Positions 24,615 to 33,616 of a stretch of 64,000 nucleotides of DNA are shown here, in pieces. Source of the DNA: Hermatobates lingyangjiaoensis. Lineage: Eukaryota; Arthropoda; Insecta; Hemiptera; Hermatobatidae. The notes under the pieces are model-generated. The model saw nothing but the letters and a program-made list of their open reading frames with translations, was not told the DNA's origin and made no database searches. The stretch lies in contig JAPFBL010000069.1 of NCBI GenBank assembly GCA_026182355.1, positions 930,001 through 994,000 on the forward strand, read 5' to 3'. A program made the position numbers and the translations under genes. Numbering within the stretch: position 1 is the first letter of the stretch; every line of letters begins with the position of its first letter.

Positions 24615-25350
24615 CAGTGGTTCTCAAACTATTTTCAGATTTTTTGCATGGCAGTCTCTTTATGATATTTTAGATGGCTCACGGACCCTTTTATAACAAC
24701 CAGTTAACATATAGGTTACTGGAAAAAAACATTTTGGGGAAACAAACGTTTATTCAAACACACAAATATTTTTTCAAAAAATTGCAACCGATTTCTATTA
24801 AAACAAAAAAAAAATCTTATTTAATCAATTATTCAATCAGAAAATAGCAACATTGAAATATATTAAAACTTCATTCAATGTGATGGGTGCATTTGCTTTG
24901 CCTCAACTAGTTCTTCTATATTTGGCTTAGTTTTGGCAAGTGCAACTCTCATATCATTTGTGGCTTCTAACCTGTTTCGGATTTTGTTTTGATGGCAAGT
25001 AATGCAGAATATGCTGTCTCACATTCATAGGTGATTGCGAATGGAATCAGCACATTTAGAGCCAGCTTTTCAACTTTAGGATAGGACTGTACCATTTGAA
25101 TCCAAAAATCACCAATTGACAATTCACAGAAAATATGTTTTGCACCTATCCAGAAACTACAAACGGAAAAAGGTGTAATTTGAGATGAAACGCTTTGATA
25201 TCCTTTCCCAACAACAACGATGTCATTATGACTGCAACAATCCCAAATGGCTAGTCGACAATTTCAAGTACTGAATGGACTCTTCGCGGTCCCCCTTCAA
25301 CCCCTTCGCTGTCCCCTAGGGGACCGCGGACCCCAGTTTGAGAACCACTG
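24615..25350 (-). mobile_element. hAT-superfamily DNA transposon, internally deleted
   Basis: Perfect 16-bp terminal inverted repeats CAGTGGTTCTCAAACT, of the CAGTGGTTCTCAA type common in hAT elements. They are flanked by 8-bp target duplications GTATAGAC (24607-24614) and GTATAGCC (25351-25358), matching 7 of 8. At 736 bp it is far shorter than an autonomous hAT. The interior keeps only the C-terminal end of a transposase on the minus strand. Confidence 0.9.
24882..25155 (-). pseudogene. hAT transposase C-terminal dimerisation region, relic
   Basis: The minus-strand frame reads FWIQMVQSYPKVEKLALNVL, then IPFAITYECETAYSALLAIK, the signature of the hAT dimerisation domain (a F/Y..E..FS.L..IK pattern). 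After K-T-K one base is missing; in the next frame RNRLEATNDMRVALA and KPNIEELVEAKQMHPSH follow, ending at TGA. The closest known type is the ZBED5-like hAT transposase. The catalytic part and BED finger are absent, so the element could move only with a transposase supplied in trans, if at all. Confidence 0.85.
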
Positions 25351-25973
25351 GTATAGCCGGTAGTCTGTTAACTTGAATATTATTAGAAACTTAACACTAT
25401 TCTGGATTTGGACTAACACCTTCATTGAGAAGATGATAGTGTCGTTTATAACTGACTGAGAACGCGATATAATGTAAAACTAAAGTTTGTTTGTAAAATG
25501 TAATGCTCTACTATTTTAAAGTGCTGAAGAATTTTTAGATGTTTCACTTTACCTCAGAAAAAGTTGCTCATGATAATATATAGTAACTTAACAAAGAAAG
25601 TGTAAATAACTTTATATTATCCTCTGTGAGCTATTTTTTTAGTTTATTTAAACAAGTAATATATGATACTTTTAACTATTGAGCAAAAGAATCATTTATC
25701 ATTAAATTAGAACAACTGTATACGATGTCAAAAGTCAAACTTTTTCTCGTATTTTGGACAAGTAAATGTTTTTCACACAAAACAATCACTATAAATAACT
25801 GTGATTTATCAACTTTTGATCAGGAATCAACTCTTTAAACCGATGCTTCGAAAATATTTTTTTTATTTTCAAAACTAAGAGAAAAAATATAATCTATTAT
25901 AGTTAACCACAAAACTTGAAACAATCCAAACAATGGAATGAAATGATAAAAAATAATAATATCATACAAAGAG

Positions 25974-26085
25974 CAGAGGAGTTAGATCGGTAGATTCAAA
26001 CTCAGATATGACATCTATCTCAGGTTCTATCTGATATCAAAGCCTTAGAATTTAGAACCTACCAATCTGACTCCTACACCCTCTG
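25974..26085. repeat. Short imperfect inverted repeat, about 112 bp
   Basis: CAGAGGAGTTAGATCGGTAG at 25974 faces CTACCAATCTGACTCC...CCTCTG at 26056-26085. An ATCTATCTCAGGTTCTATCTGAT segment lies between. It could be a tiny MITE or hairpin. Confidence 0.4.
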
Positions 26086-26119
26086 AAAGGTAAATTATTT
26101 TCATCTTTGTTATTTAGTA

Positions 26120-26600
26120 TTATATTTTTACTTTACTATAAGTAAAGTATAGTGATCGTGAAAAAATTCGATCTCCAGATTTTGACGTAATTATATGTTT
26201 TGAGGTCCCAAAAGTCCTTTTATGAAGTTTTTTCGATGATGTCTGTGTGTGTGTGTGGGTGGGTGTATGGGTGTAAGGGTGGATGAGTGTGGTAGCATTG
26301 CTTGTTACCACGCTACGGTCCAGAATCTTTGATGGATCAAGTTGATATTTTACAAAAAAATTAGGCCCATAGTGTAGATGATTCCTATTGTTTTGGAAGA
26401 ATTATGCATGACGGGAAAGTCACTTGTTTTGCCAAAAACCTGCGTTTAGAAAACATTTTTTCTCCTAAACTGCTAACTTTAGAGTTTTCAAATTTGGGTA
26501 TTATCTTTGTGGTTACAAATGGAATAAAAGAAAAATATATTCAAAATTTTAAAACAAAGTGAAATATTTTTTATTTAATAAAATGTAAAAATGTTGTGGA
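26120..26600 (+). repeat. Dispersed repeat, copy 1
   Basis: Shares ordered landmarks with 47530-48010: ACTATAAGTAAAGTATA, a TTTCA/ATTTTG...ATGTTTTGAG segment, GATGATGT(C/T)TGTNTGTG, CCAGAATCTT and GATTCCTATTGTTTTGG. Identity is moderate, with indels. A GT/GGGT microsatellite lies at 26238-26290. Type unknown. Confidence 0.5.
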
Positions 26601-26689
26601 AAATGAGTTGAGATATTTTTTTTAAAATTACATTCGCCAAAGGGGCGTTAAAGTACGATTTCTGTTTTCAGAAAATGTTTTTTTGACAA

Positions 26690-26947
26690 AATCATTAGTT
26701 GTGCAATCCGTAATTGTGTGGTATTTACTCATTCTGAGTAAATTAATAGAAACTAACAAAAGGCTCTCACAAATGAAGTTTTTCAACGCGTTTCGAAACA
26801 CTTTGTGTTCATCATCAGGAAGACACAAGGATAGTTGTGACTGCCGGGTTGATCCAGTGGATAACACTCTGAACACAAAGTGTTCGAAACGTTGAATATA
26901 ACTTCATTTGTTGGAGCTTTATGTTAGTTTATCCATTTTACACAAGA
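26690..26947. repeat. Family D PLE-like inverted pair
   Basis: The left (minus) arm with an outer tail (ATTAGTTGTGCAATCC...TTTACTCATT) runs 26690-26845. The right (plus) arm 26868-26947 begins inside the hammerhead at CTGAACACAAAGTGTTCGAA and ends without a tail. The family recurs at 39181-39324 and 57704-58830. Overlapping frames on both strands are not genes. Confidence 0.65.
26782..26821 (-). ncRNA. Hammerhead-ribozyme-like motif, family D
   Basis: Stem I UUC/GAA, core CUGAUGA, extra U, stem II GAACAC with GUGUUUC (one bulged U), GAAA, CGCG, UU. The GAAACGCG part closely resembles hammerheads reported in PLE terminal repeats. Confidence 0.6.
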
Positions 26948-26949
26948 AG

Positions 26950-28950
26950 TTTATTTTGTACGAGCATAAGACTATGCCTAACACTTAAAAAAGTCAATTG
27001 AAAAATATTGATTTTTTTTTTCCTTTACACAAATTTTTGGAAAAGCCTAACAAAAATTTTCAAATGAGCAAATTACATAATAAAAAAAACTCCTGAAATT
27101 TCAATTACGGCAACGAGCAATAAAGCTATAAAAACTATTTGTTTATCCTAAACTAAGGGATCATCACCTGCTGTACTTATCGAATTTTTTATATATTTTT
27201 ACATTGAGTTAGAATTTTTTCAGTGAATTTACTGATATAATATAATGTTTAGAGGTGTAATGAAAATTTTTAAATGATTTAACGACTTATATGTGTGTAA
27301 GAAGAATAAAATTTGTATATGTAAAAAGTCAACAACAATAGAGCATATGAAACATATAATTTCTGGTCCTTTTTATAGTATGATGAGTTTGTCTAACAAA
27401 TTTGTCTAATCAATCTAAATGTTGCACAATTCTACAAAGCTTAATATCTGATGCTGATTTTTTTACGTTTATGAATAACATTATTATTGAGTAATATTGA
27501 AGTTTTTGGAATGAGCTTTTACGTCCTATAGAAGGGTTTCTCTGTTTTTGTCTAATTTCCAGTTTTTTCACTATTCGAGTATAATAGTTCATTACCATTA
27601 TTTTTAAAACTTTCAGAGTAATTGGTTATGCTTTTTGACAAAGGGAAAGAAAAGTGAGTTTTTATAAAACTCAAACATGCCATGAAATTCCCAGTGTAAT
27701 AATTTGATAAAAGATAAAAAATGTAGAACATTATTCAGAATTAAAAAAAAATTCTTTTAAAAATAATAAATGAAATTATCCTACATCTTAAATTAAAAAT
27801 TATCTGAAAACGTCACTATTTCTTACATGTTTTTGACATTTCAGACAAAAACTTGGAAATATTTTTAAAATACTAAAAATATTTTCAAGTTCTAAATGGG
27901 AAAATTTGCTGCTGTAGTTATACTAATGATTGTATATCCATTATTACTGTGACATACAAAAAAGGCCTATCTATTGATAAGTGGATCAATCACTATCTGT
28001 CCTACCTCAGGAATGAAAGACTAATAAACATCTCCCATTTAGACGATTATATTATGCCTAAATGAGACATTATATATTATATACCCAAGAAGTTTGATAT
28101 TAAGTTTACTTATAGTAAAGTTGAGTGTAGGGCATATTTTTTATTGTAGCTTTGAAAATAAAAATATAATTTACGAAAAATCCGATTAAAGAATTGAGTT
28201 TCTGATCTCACACAATCCTCAAAAAATTCAGCAACAACAGTTGTACCTTAGCGGGTACAAACTTTTCTTTACTATAATTAAAAAATCATATATTTACTTA
28301 GTAAAAAATAAATGTTACAAAGAAATTGTAATTAGTCAAATCTGACGTAATTTGATTAATTAATTAATTTATTGATGTTTGCAGCTTTACCATAGTATAA
28401 TGGTTAGCATAGGCTCTGCTTAGTTATTCGAGAATTTAATGAAATTGCCATTTAATAGGCTTATTAGTTGTCCTACGATATAATAGCAATCACATTGAAT
28501 AGGTTATGCATTCAATGTATTTGTCAGTATAAAGGCAGTGAAATGCATTTGAATGTTGAAATAGCAAAGGCGGCTATTGAATAGACAGGAAAAAAAATAA
28601 TTGAAAGCAGCCTTCAATTACAAAGTAGAGCATTTGCTTGGTGATTAGCGTCTAATAAGATTTTACAGGGGAAGCATATTGAAATAGGCCTACACAATGA
28701 CAAGCTTTTCACTATAATAGGCCTTTAGTGAGCAGCCTAACCTAAATAGAAGGTGAACTAGGGAGAAACAAATTAATCTTTATCAAATGACATATTCTCA
28801 AATGTTGTTAATTATAAACCAAAGAAGGTGGTGAGTTTATAAAAGATCATATGACTCAGTTGACAAATAAGTCGAAAAATCATTAAAGTTGTCTTTATGA
28901 ATTAAAAAAAAATAAGTTCTTTTAAAGTTAATGATTAAAGAAGAAATAAG
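26950..28950. other. AT-rich DNA, no firm feature
   Basis: A tRNA-like D-arm and A-box sequence (TAGTATAATGGTTAGCATA) occurs at 28395-28415 without a matching fold. Around 27950-28060 a short plus-strand run resembles a fragment of a LINE RT (WINHYLSYLRNERLINI), too short to call. Confidence 0.35.
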
Positions 28951-28995
28951 TTTTGTGGAAACTCAAATATCTAATATGGTCATTACTATGTGAAC

Positions 28996-29012
28996 ACGGA
29001 TATACTCACACA

Positions 29013-29052
<40 letters not shown>

Positions 29053-29110
29053 ACTACACACACACACACACGCATGCACACACACACACACGCATGCACA
29101 CACACACATC
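28996..29110 (+). repeat. (CT)n(CA)n microsatellite
   Basis: CTCTCT followed by interrupted CACACA with CGCATG variants. The 89-codon frame across it is a repeat translation. Confidence 0.9.
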
Positions 29111-29263
29111 ACTGAATTCTATAATCTCTGTAATATATACTGAACAAATAAAAATGAGCACTTACGTGATGAGTAGAAAAAACTTACTAGTTGTAATGGC
29201 CAAAAATATAACACATTCATGATTATATATCTCACCATTATGTAGTCTAATAAATATACATAC

Positions 29264-29284
<21 letters not shown>

Positions 29285-29300
<16 letters not shown>

Positions 29301-29430
29301 AATGAAAAAAGACAACAAATAGAAGAAGCGAGAAAACTTACTGGGTCGATATTTCGAAAAAGGGAGAAGAAGGGAAGAAGAAGGGAAGAGGAAGAGGCAC
29401 GTGCGTCCGCTCGCGCTGGCAGAGAATGAC
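29285..29430 (-). repeat. Fragment of a PLE-like terminal region
   Basis: Within (TA)n. The minus strand has TTCGAAATATCGACCCAGTAAG, the 3' half of a hammerhead-like motif as in family C. The 5' core is replaced by a purine-rich GGGAAGAAG run. Confidence 0.4.
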
Positions 29431-29449
29431 TGATATATATATATATCCT

Positions 29450-30165
29450 ATATATGTCACGTATTTATAATTATTCTACAATTCAAGCAGCTGAGAATGA
29501 TACGTTGAAAAAGGATGTAACTTCGGTGTAGGCCCCAAAAGAAAGGGTGCAGCCGCATCAGAGTCAATAAAAGTCTAGGAGGCCCATGATTATCGAAGTT
29601 AAAAAAATTTAAATAGTTGCATAGATTTTTCCAAAAAGTTAAAAATGCACTGTTATAACCTTTACTCCTTATTCTACAGGGTTTTGTAGGTTGCTATTTT
29701 TCAATCCAATTTCTTCAAATTTTACTTCTTTTTAAGTAGTTGGCTTTAAAAAAAATATCTTTTTTGTATATTCCCGTAAGTTGGTTCTTTTTTTACAAGA
29801 AATATTCTGCGAGTTAAGGAAGTGGAAAAAAACAGACTGAAATGAATTTGGCTTTATAAATAAAATTAAAGCTTTTTGAATTTAAAATTTGACCTTAATA
29901 ATAAATTAAGTATTTATTATTCAGAACATATGTTATAGTGCAACTGAATTATCTAGATATGAACAGTTTTAGAATGAGGGGCCCAAAAATGGTCTTGCAC
30001 AGGCTCATTGTTTTTCTTTCAAGGGTCCTGCATCTGTGCACAAAGAATATATACTCGTACATATTCACCAGTACCATGACCTCAGTATGTTTATACGTAG
30101 CATATTTGCATTAAAAGTTCCTAGGATGTTGTAATTTATAATTTTCAAAATAACTCACACACACC
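29450..30165. other. AT-rich DNA, no feature seen
   Basis: No repeat, RNA or coding signal was recognised before the PLE array begins. Confidence 0.4.
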
Positions 30166-30241
30166 ACATATATAAGTCTTTTTTTCCCATTTCATATTGT
30201 GGTTTGATCATTGATTGTTATTTCACGTGTTTATGTAAAAT

Positions 30242-30245
<4 letters not shown>
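30166..30245 (+). repeat. Family A 3' end fragment
   Basis: A plus-strand arm starting at the conserved CCCATTTC region with the full tail, lacking the hammerhead. It is the first member of the array 30166-37816 and is separated from the family E element only by (TA)n. Confidence 0.7.
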
Positions 30246-30291
<46 letters not shown>

Positions 30292-30733
30292 TATAGGTGT
30301 ATAATGTAATCGGGATTCGGTCAATTTTCCAGGATCAAAATCAAACTCTCAATGCCGACGTTTCGGTTTTATTTAAAACCTTTTTCATAGGCCTACAAAC
30401 AAAGGATGACAAGAAATCATATATAAACATCAACATATAACTAACATCAAAATGGAATATTACAGTTGTGAAAAAACAAAAATATATATACAAGTAGAAG
30501 TAATAGAAAAGCAATAAACATTTTTATGAACTTACAGAAGTCAGAATTTTTGAATTAGAAAAATGATGAAATTTACATTATATAAAATGAAGTAACAATA
30601 GATAGTTAGTGAACTAACATCTTAACTGGTCAAAAACTTGGACCAGACTAACTGATTACAATTACATGTAAACCGAAACACTGTTCACTCAAAGAACACA
30701 AAAAGGAACTAAGGAAATTAAATTTCACTAAAA

Positions 30734-32437
30734 TCAACTTAACACTCCTGAATAAATAGTGTTCAAATTGGTAATGTCACTTCTATGATTAACTGAACTT
30801 AGATCTTTTTTAATATATAGCATTTCGAGGGTCTTTCTTCTTTGCTCATCTTGTTCTTTATCTACTATAATTGCTTCTTCAAAATCGAACATGTGACCTT
30901 CGTTTAAGGCATGGAATGCTAAAGCAGTGGCGTTACTTTTATTAGTTCTTATTGAATAAGAATGTTGATAAAGTCTTTCTTTTAAAAAACGACTTGTTTC
31001 TCCGTAATAACGCTTGTCGCAGTCTTTACATTTGATCGCATAAATGAGGTTACTTTGTAACTCCTTTGGTATTTTTTGTTTCAAATTTGAAAATAAAGAC
31101 TTGACTTTTCTTTTGTTATAAAATGCCAATGTAACTTCAGGTACATTTCGTTTGAAAACTTTTCTAATTGATTGTGATAAGCCCTCAACATACGGAAATT
31201 TGAAATACTTTTTATTTAAAACTTCAAGTTCAGCATGATTTTGATTGGAATGTTCTGGTTTTTCTCTTGTATATTTAAACCAATAACGTTCAATTAAGTT
31301 GTTTGGATAACAATTTTTCTGCAACAATGACTTTACCCTTTTCTTATTTTCTTTTAGAAAACATGGACTACTAATTTCAACAACCTTCTTAACTAAATTT
31401 TGAACGCAATTCAATTTTTGGTTTATAGAATGAGAGGAGTGATAGTTCAGTATTCTTCCTGCACTGGTAGGCTTTCTATACCAATCCGTTAAAATAATGC
31501 CATTTTCACCTCTTATAACTTTTACATCTAAAAATGGCAGATTTCCGTCTTTTTCTATTTCATAGGTAAATTGTAGACGATTATGAAAAGAATTAAACGT
31601 ATTTAATACATACTCTTCTTCTCCTCTTTCAATAATTAAAAATAAATCGTCTACATATAATTTAATAAATTTCACCTTCGTACCTAATTTATTAATACAG
31701 TCTTCTAATAACTCAATCATAACTATATTAGCAAGAATTGGTGAAATTGGAGATCCCATAGGTAGTCCAAATTTTTGTTTATAAATAATATCATCAAAGG
31801 TGAAATACCTTGCTTCACATATAAGATCTAGTATGGATAGGAAAACCTTCTTTGACATTCCAACCTGTGATTTTATCTTATTCCATTGCTTATTTACTAA
31901 ATTAAATGCTAAATCCAAAGGAATGTTAGTGAATAATGATTGAACATCTAGTGAAATCATAATTACATTATTAGTTAGCACTTGGTTTGACAGCGCTTGT
32001 TTGAATTCTGAAGAATTTTTTACGATCAACTCATTTTTGCTTGTAATGTAGCTAAGATATTTTTCCATATATTTAGAAAGTTCGTAAGTTGGACTACCGA
32101 TGAATGATACAATAGGACGGAGAGGAAAGCCTTGCTTGTGTAGTTTTACTAACCCATATATTCTTGGTGCTATTCCATTATAAGATTTCAAAATTGATGC
32201 TTGACGTAGATCAATGCATAGTGTCTTCTTTAATTCATCAACAATCTTATTTAGTTTATTACGTAAAGTTGATGAAGGATCTCTTCTTGTGATTGAGTAT
32301 GTATCATTATCTTCCAATAGAGTTTTCATCTTTGCTTTATACTCTGCTTCTTTCATTATCACTGTATTACCAGATTTGTCACTTTTGCAAACCACAATGT
32401 CCTTATGCTCCCTTATGAACATTCCAATCAAAATCAT
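30734..32437 (-). CDS. Penelope-like RT with C-terminal GIY-YIG endonuclease
   Basis: An open frame of 567 codons. RT landmarks in order: DKSG box (about 20-23), YGLVKLHK (94-101), LRPIVS (106-111), SLDVQSLFTNIPLD (162-175, first catalytic Asp), LPMGSPISPILANI (225-238), YVDD (261-264, catalytic pair), LPFLDV (300-305) and RKPTS. A C-terminal GIY-YIG nuclease follows: LIYAIKCKDCDKRYYGE (464-480) with the Cys pair typical of PLE endonucleases, an Arg in LKERL and a Glu near 538. In PLEs this protein nicks the target and copies the RNA there. The first 7 codons come from read-through of the palindrome junction, so the true N-terminus and upstream region are missing. Full PLE proteins are usually 200 or more residues longer. 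The catalytic residues are intact, yet the copy is probably not autonomous. Confidence 0.88.
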   Translation of the reverse strand: MILIGMFIREHKDIVVCKSDKSGNTVIMKEAEYKAKMKTLLEDNDTYSITRRDPSSTLRNKLNKIVDELKKTLCIDLRQASILKSYNGIAPRIYGLVKLHKQGFPLRPIVSFIGSPTYELSKYMEKYLSYITSKNELIVKNSSEFKQALSNQVLTNNVIMISLDVQSLFTNIPLDLAFNLVNKQWNKIKSQVGMSKKVFLSILDLICEARYFTFDDIIYKQKFGLPMGSPISPILANIVMIELLEDCINKLGTKVKFIKLYVDDLFLIIERGEEEYVLNTFNSFHNRLQFTYEIEKDGNLPFLDVKVIRGENGIILTDWYRKPTSAGRILNYHSSHSINQKLNCVQNLVKKVVEISSPCFLKENKKRVKSLLQKNCYPNNLIERYWFKYTREKPEHSNQNHAELEVLNKKYFKFPYVEGLSQSIRKVFKRNVPEVTLAFYNKRKVKSLFSNLKQKIPKELQSNLIYAIKCKDCDKRYYGETSRFLKERLYQHSYSIRTNKSNATALAFHALNEGHMFDFEEAIIVDKEQDEQRRKTLEMLYIKKDLSSVNHRSDITNLNTIYSGVLS

Positions 32438-32938
32438 GCTGAACTTGAAGTTTTAAATAAAAAGTATTTCAAATTTCCGTATGTTGAGGGCTTATCACAA
32501 TCAATTAGAAAAGTTTTCAAACGAAATGTACCTGAAGTTACATTGGCATTTTATAACAAAAGAAAAGTCAAGTCTTTATTTTCAAATTTGAAACAAAAAA
32601 TACCAAAGGAGTTACAAAGTAACCTCATTTATGCGATCAAATGTAAAGACTGCGACAAGCGTTATTACGGAGAAACAAGTCGTTTTTTAAAAGAAAGACT
32701 TTATCAACATTCTTATTCAATAAGAACTAATAAAAGTAACGCCACTGCTTTAGCATTCCATGCCTTAAACGAAGGTCACATGTTCGATTTTGAAGAAGCA
32801 ATTATAGTAGATAAAGAACAAGATGAGCAAAGAAGAAAGACCCTCGAAATGCTATATATTAAAAAAGATCTAAGTTCAGTTAATCATAGAAGTGACATTA
32901 CCAATTTGAACACTATTTATTCAGGAGTGTTAAGTTGA
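32417..32938 (+). pseudogene. Duplicate C-terminal part of the same PLE protein
   Basis: Mirror copy of the last ~173 codons of the neighbouring minus-strand ORF, starting at the EHSNQNHAELE segment and running through the complete GIY-YIG domain to the same VLS stop. The sequence before 32417 belongs to the other copy, so there is no natural start. It is 5'-truncated and lacks the RT. If translated it would be a GIY-YIG-only protein, but no promoter or start supports that. Confidence 0.85.
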
Positions 32939-33409
32939 TTTTAGTGAAATTTAATTTCCTTAGTTCCTTTTTGTGTTCTTTGAGTGAACAGTGTTTCGGT
33001 TTACATGTAATTGTAATCAGTTAGTCTGGTCCAAGTTTTTGACCAGTTAAGATGTTAGTTCACTAACTATCTATTGTTACTTCATTTTATATAATGTAAA
33101 TTTCATCATTTTTCTAATTCAAAAATTCTGACTTCTGTAAGTTCATAAAAATGTTTATTGCTTTTCTATTACTTCTACTTGTATATATATTTTTGTTTTT
33201 TCACAACTGTAATATTCCATTTTGATGTTAGTTATATGTTGATGTTTATATATGATTTCTTGTCATCCTTTGTTTGTAGGCCTATGAAAAAGGTTTTAAA
33301 TAAAACCGAAACGTCGGCATTGAGAGTTTGATTTTGATCCTGGAAAATTGACCGAATCCCGATTACATTATACACCTATTCTATCCAACGGTTGATATAT
33401 TATTGAATT

Positions 33410-33465
<56 letters not shown>

Positions 33466-33583
33466 AACAGGAAAACGATCCAAAAGGACAACAAACGTTT
33501 CACGATGAATCACAAACACAGAACTAAGGACCAACTGTCTCCAACCGTCGCGTCACAAGTGTACTTGGTGTCCCTTTCTCAAC

Positions 33584-33616
33584 TCCCTTGATGACGGTTC
33601 AACCGAAAATTAGGGA
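33584..33616 (+). ncRNA. Hammerhead-ribozyme-like motif at 5' end of PLE
   Basis: Stem I UCCC/GGGA (4 bp), core UUGAUGA, extra C, stem II GGU/ACC with a UCA loop, GAAA, AU between A15.1 and U16.1, A17. It lies just upstream of the RT coding region. The ATG at 33588 lies inside it, so that ATG is unlikely to be the natural protein start. Confidence 0.6.

Larger units (their letters stand above)
30295..33411. mobile_element. Family E PLE, head-to-head inverted pair with 961-bp arms
   Basis: The minus copy 30295-32416 carries the RT and GIY-YIG ORF. The plus copy 32417-33377 is the same element truncated further at its 5' side. The arms 30295-31255 and 32417-33377 have equal length and no difference in the stretches I compared. 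The loop of about 1.16 kb holds the RT domains. A 34-bp tail (ATTCTATCCAACGGTTGATA) follows the plus copy only. Both ends are in (TA)n. Known PLEs show similar inverted partial copies; a recent origin is inferred from the arm identity. Confidence 0.9.

Noticed and set aside
27950..28070. Possible LINE reverse-transcriptase fragment (KWINHYLSYL)
   Set aside because: About 30 residues with one plausible motif and no flanking RT motifs; too short to support.
28391..28455. tRNA-like segment with a D-arm resembling tRNA-Asp/Glu
   Set aside because: Acceptor and T stems do not pair and the B box is poor; a decayed relic at best.
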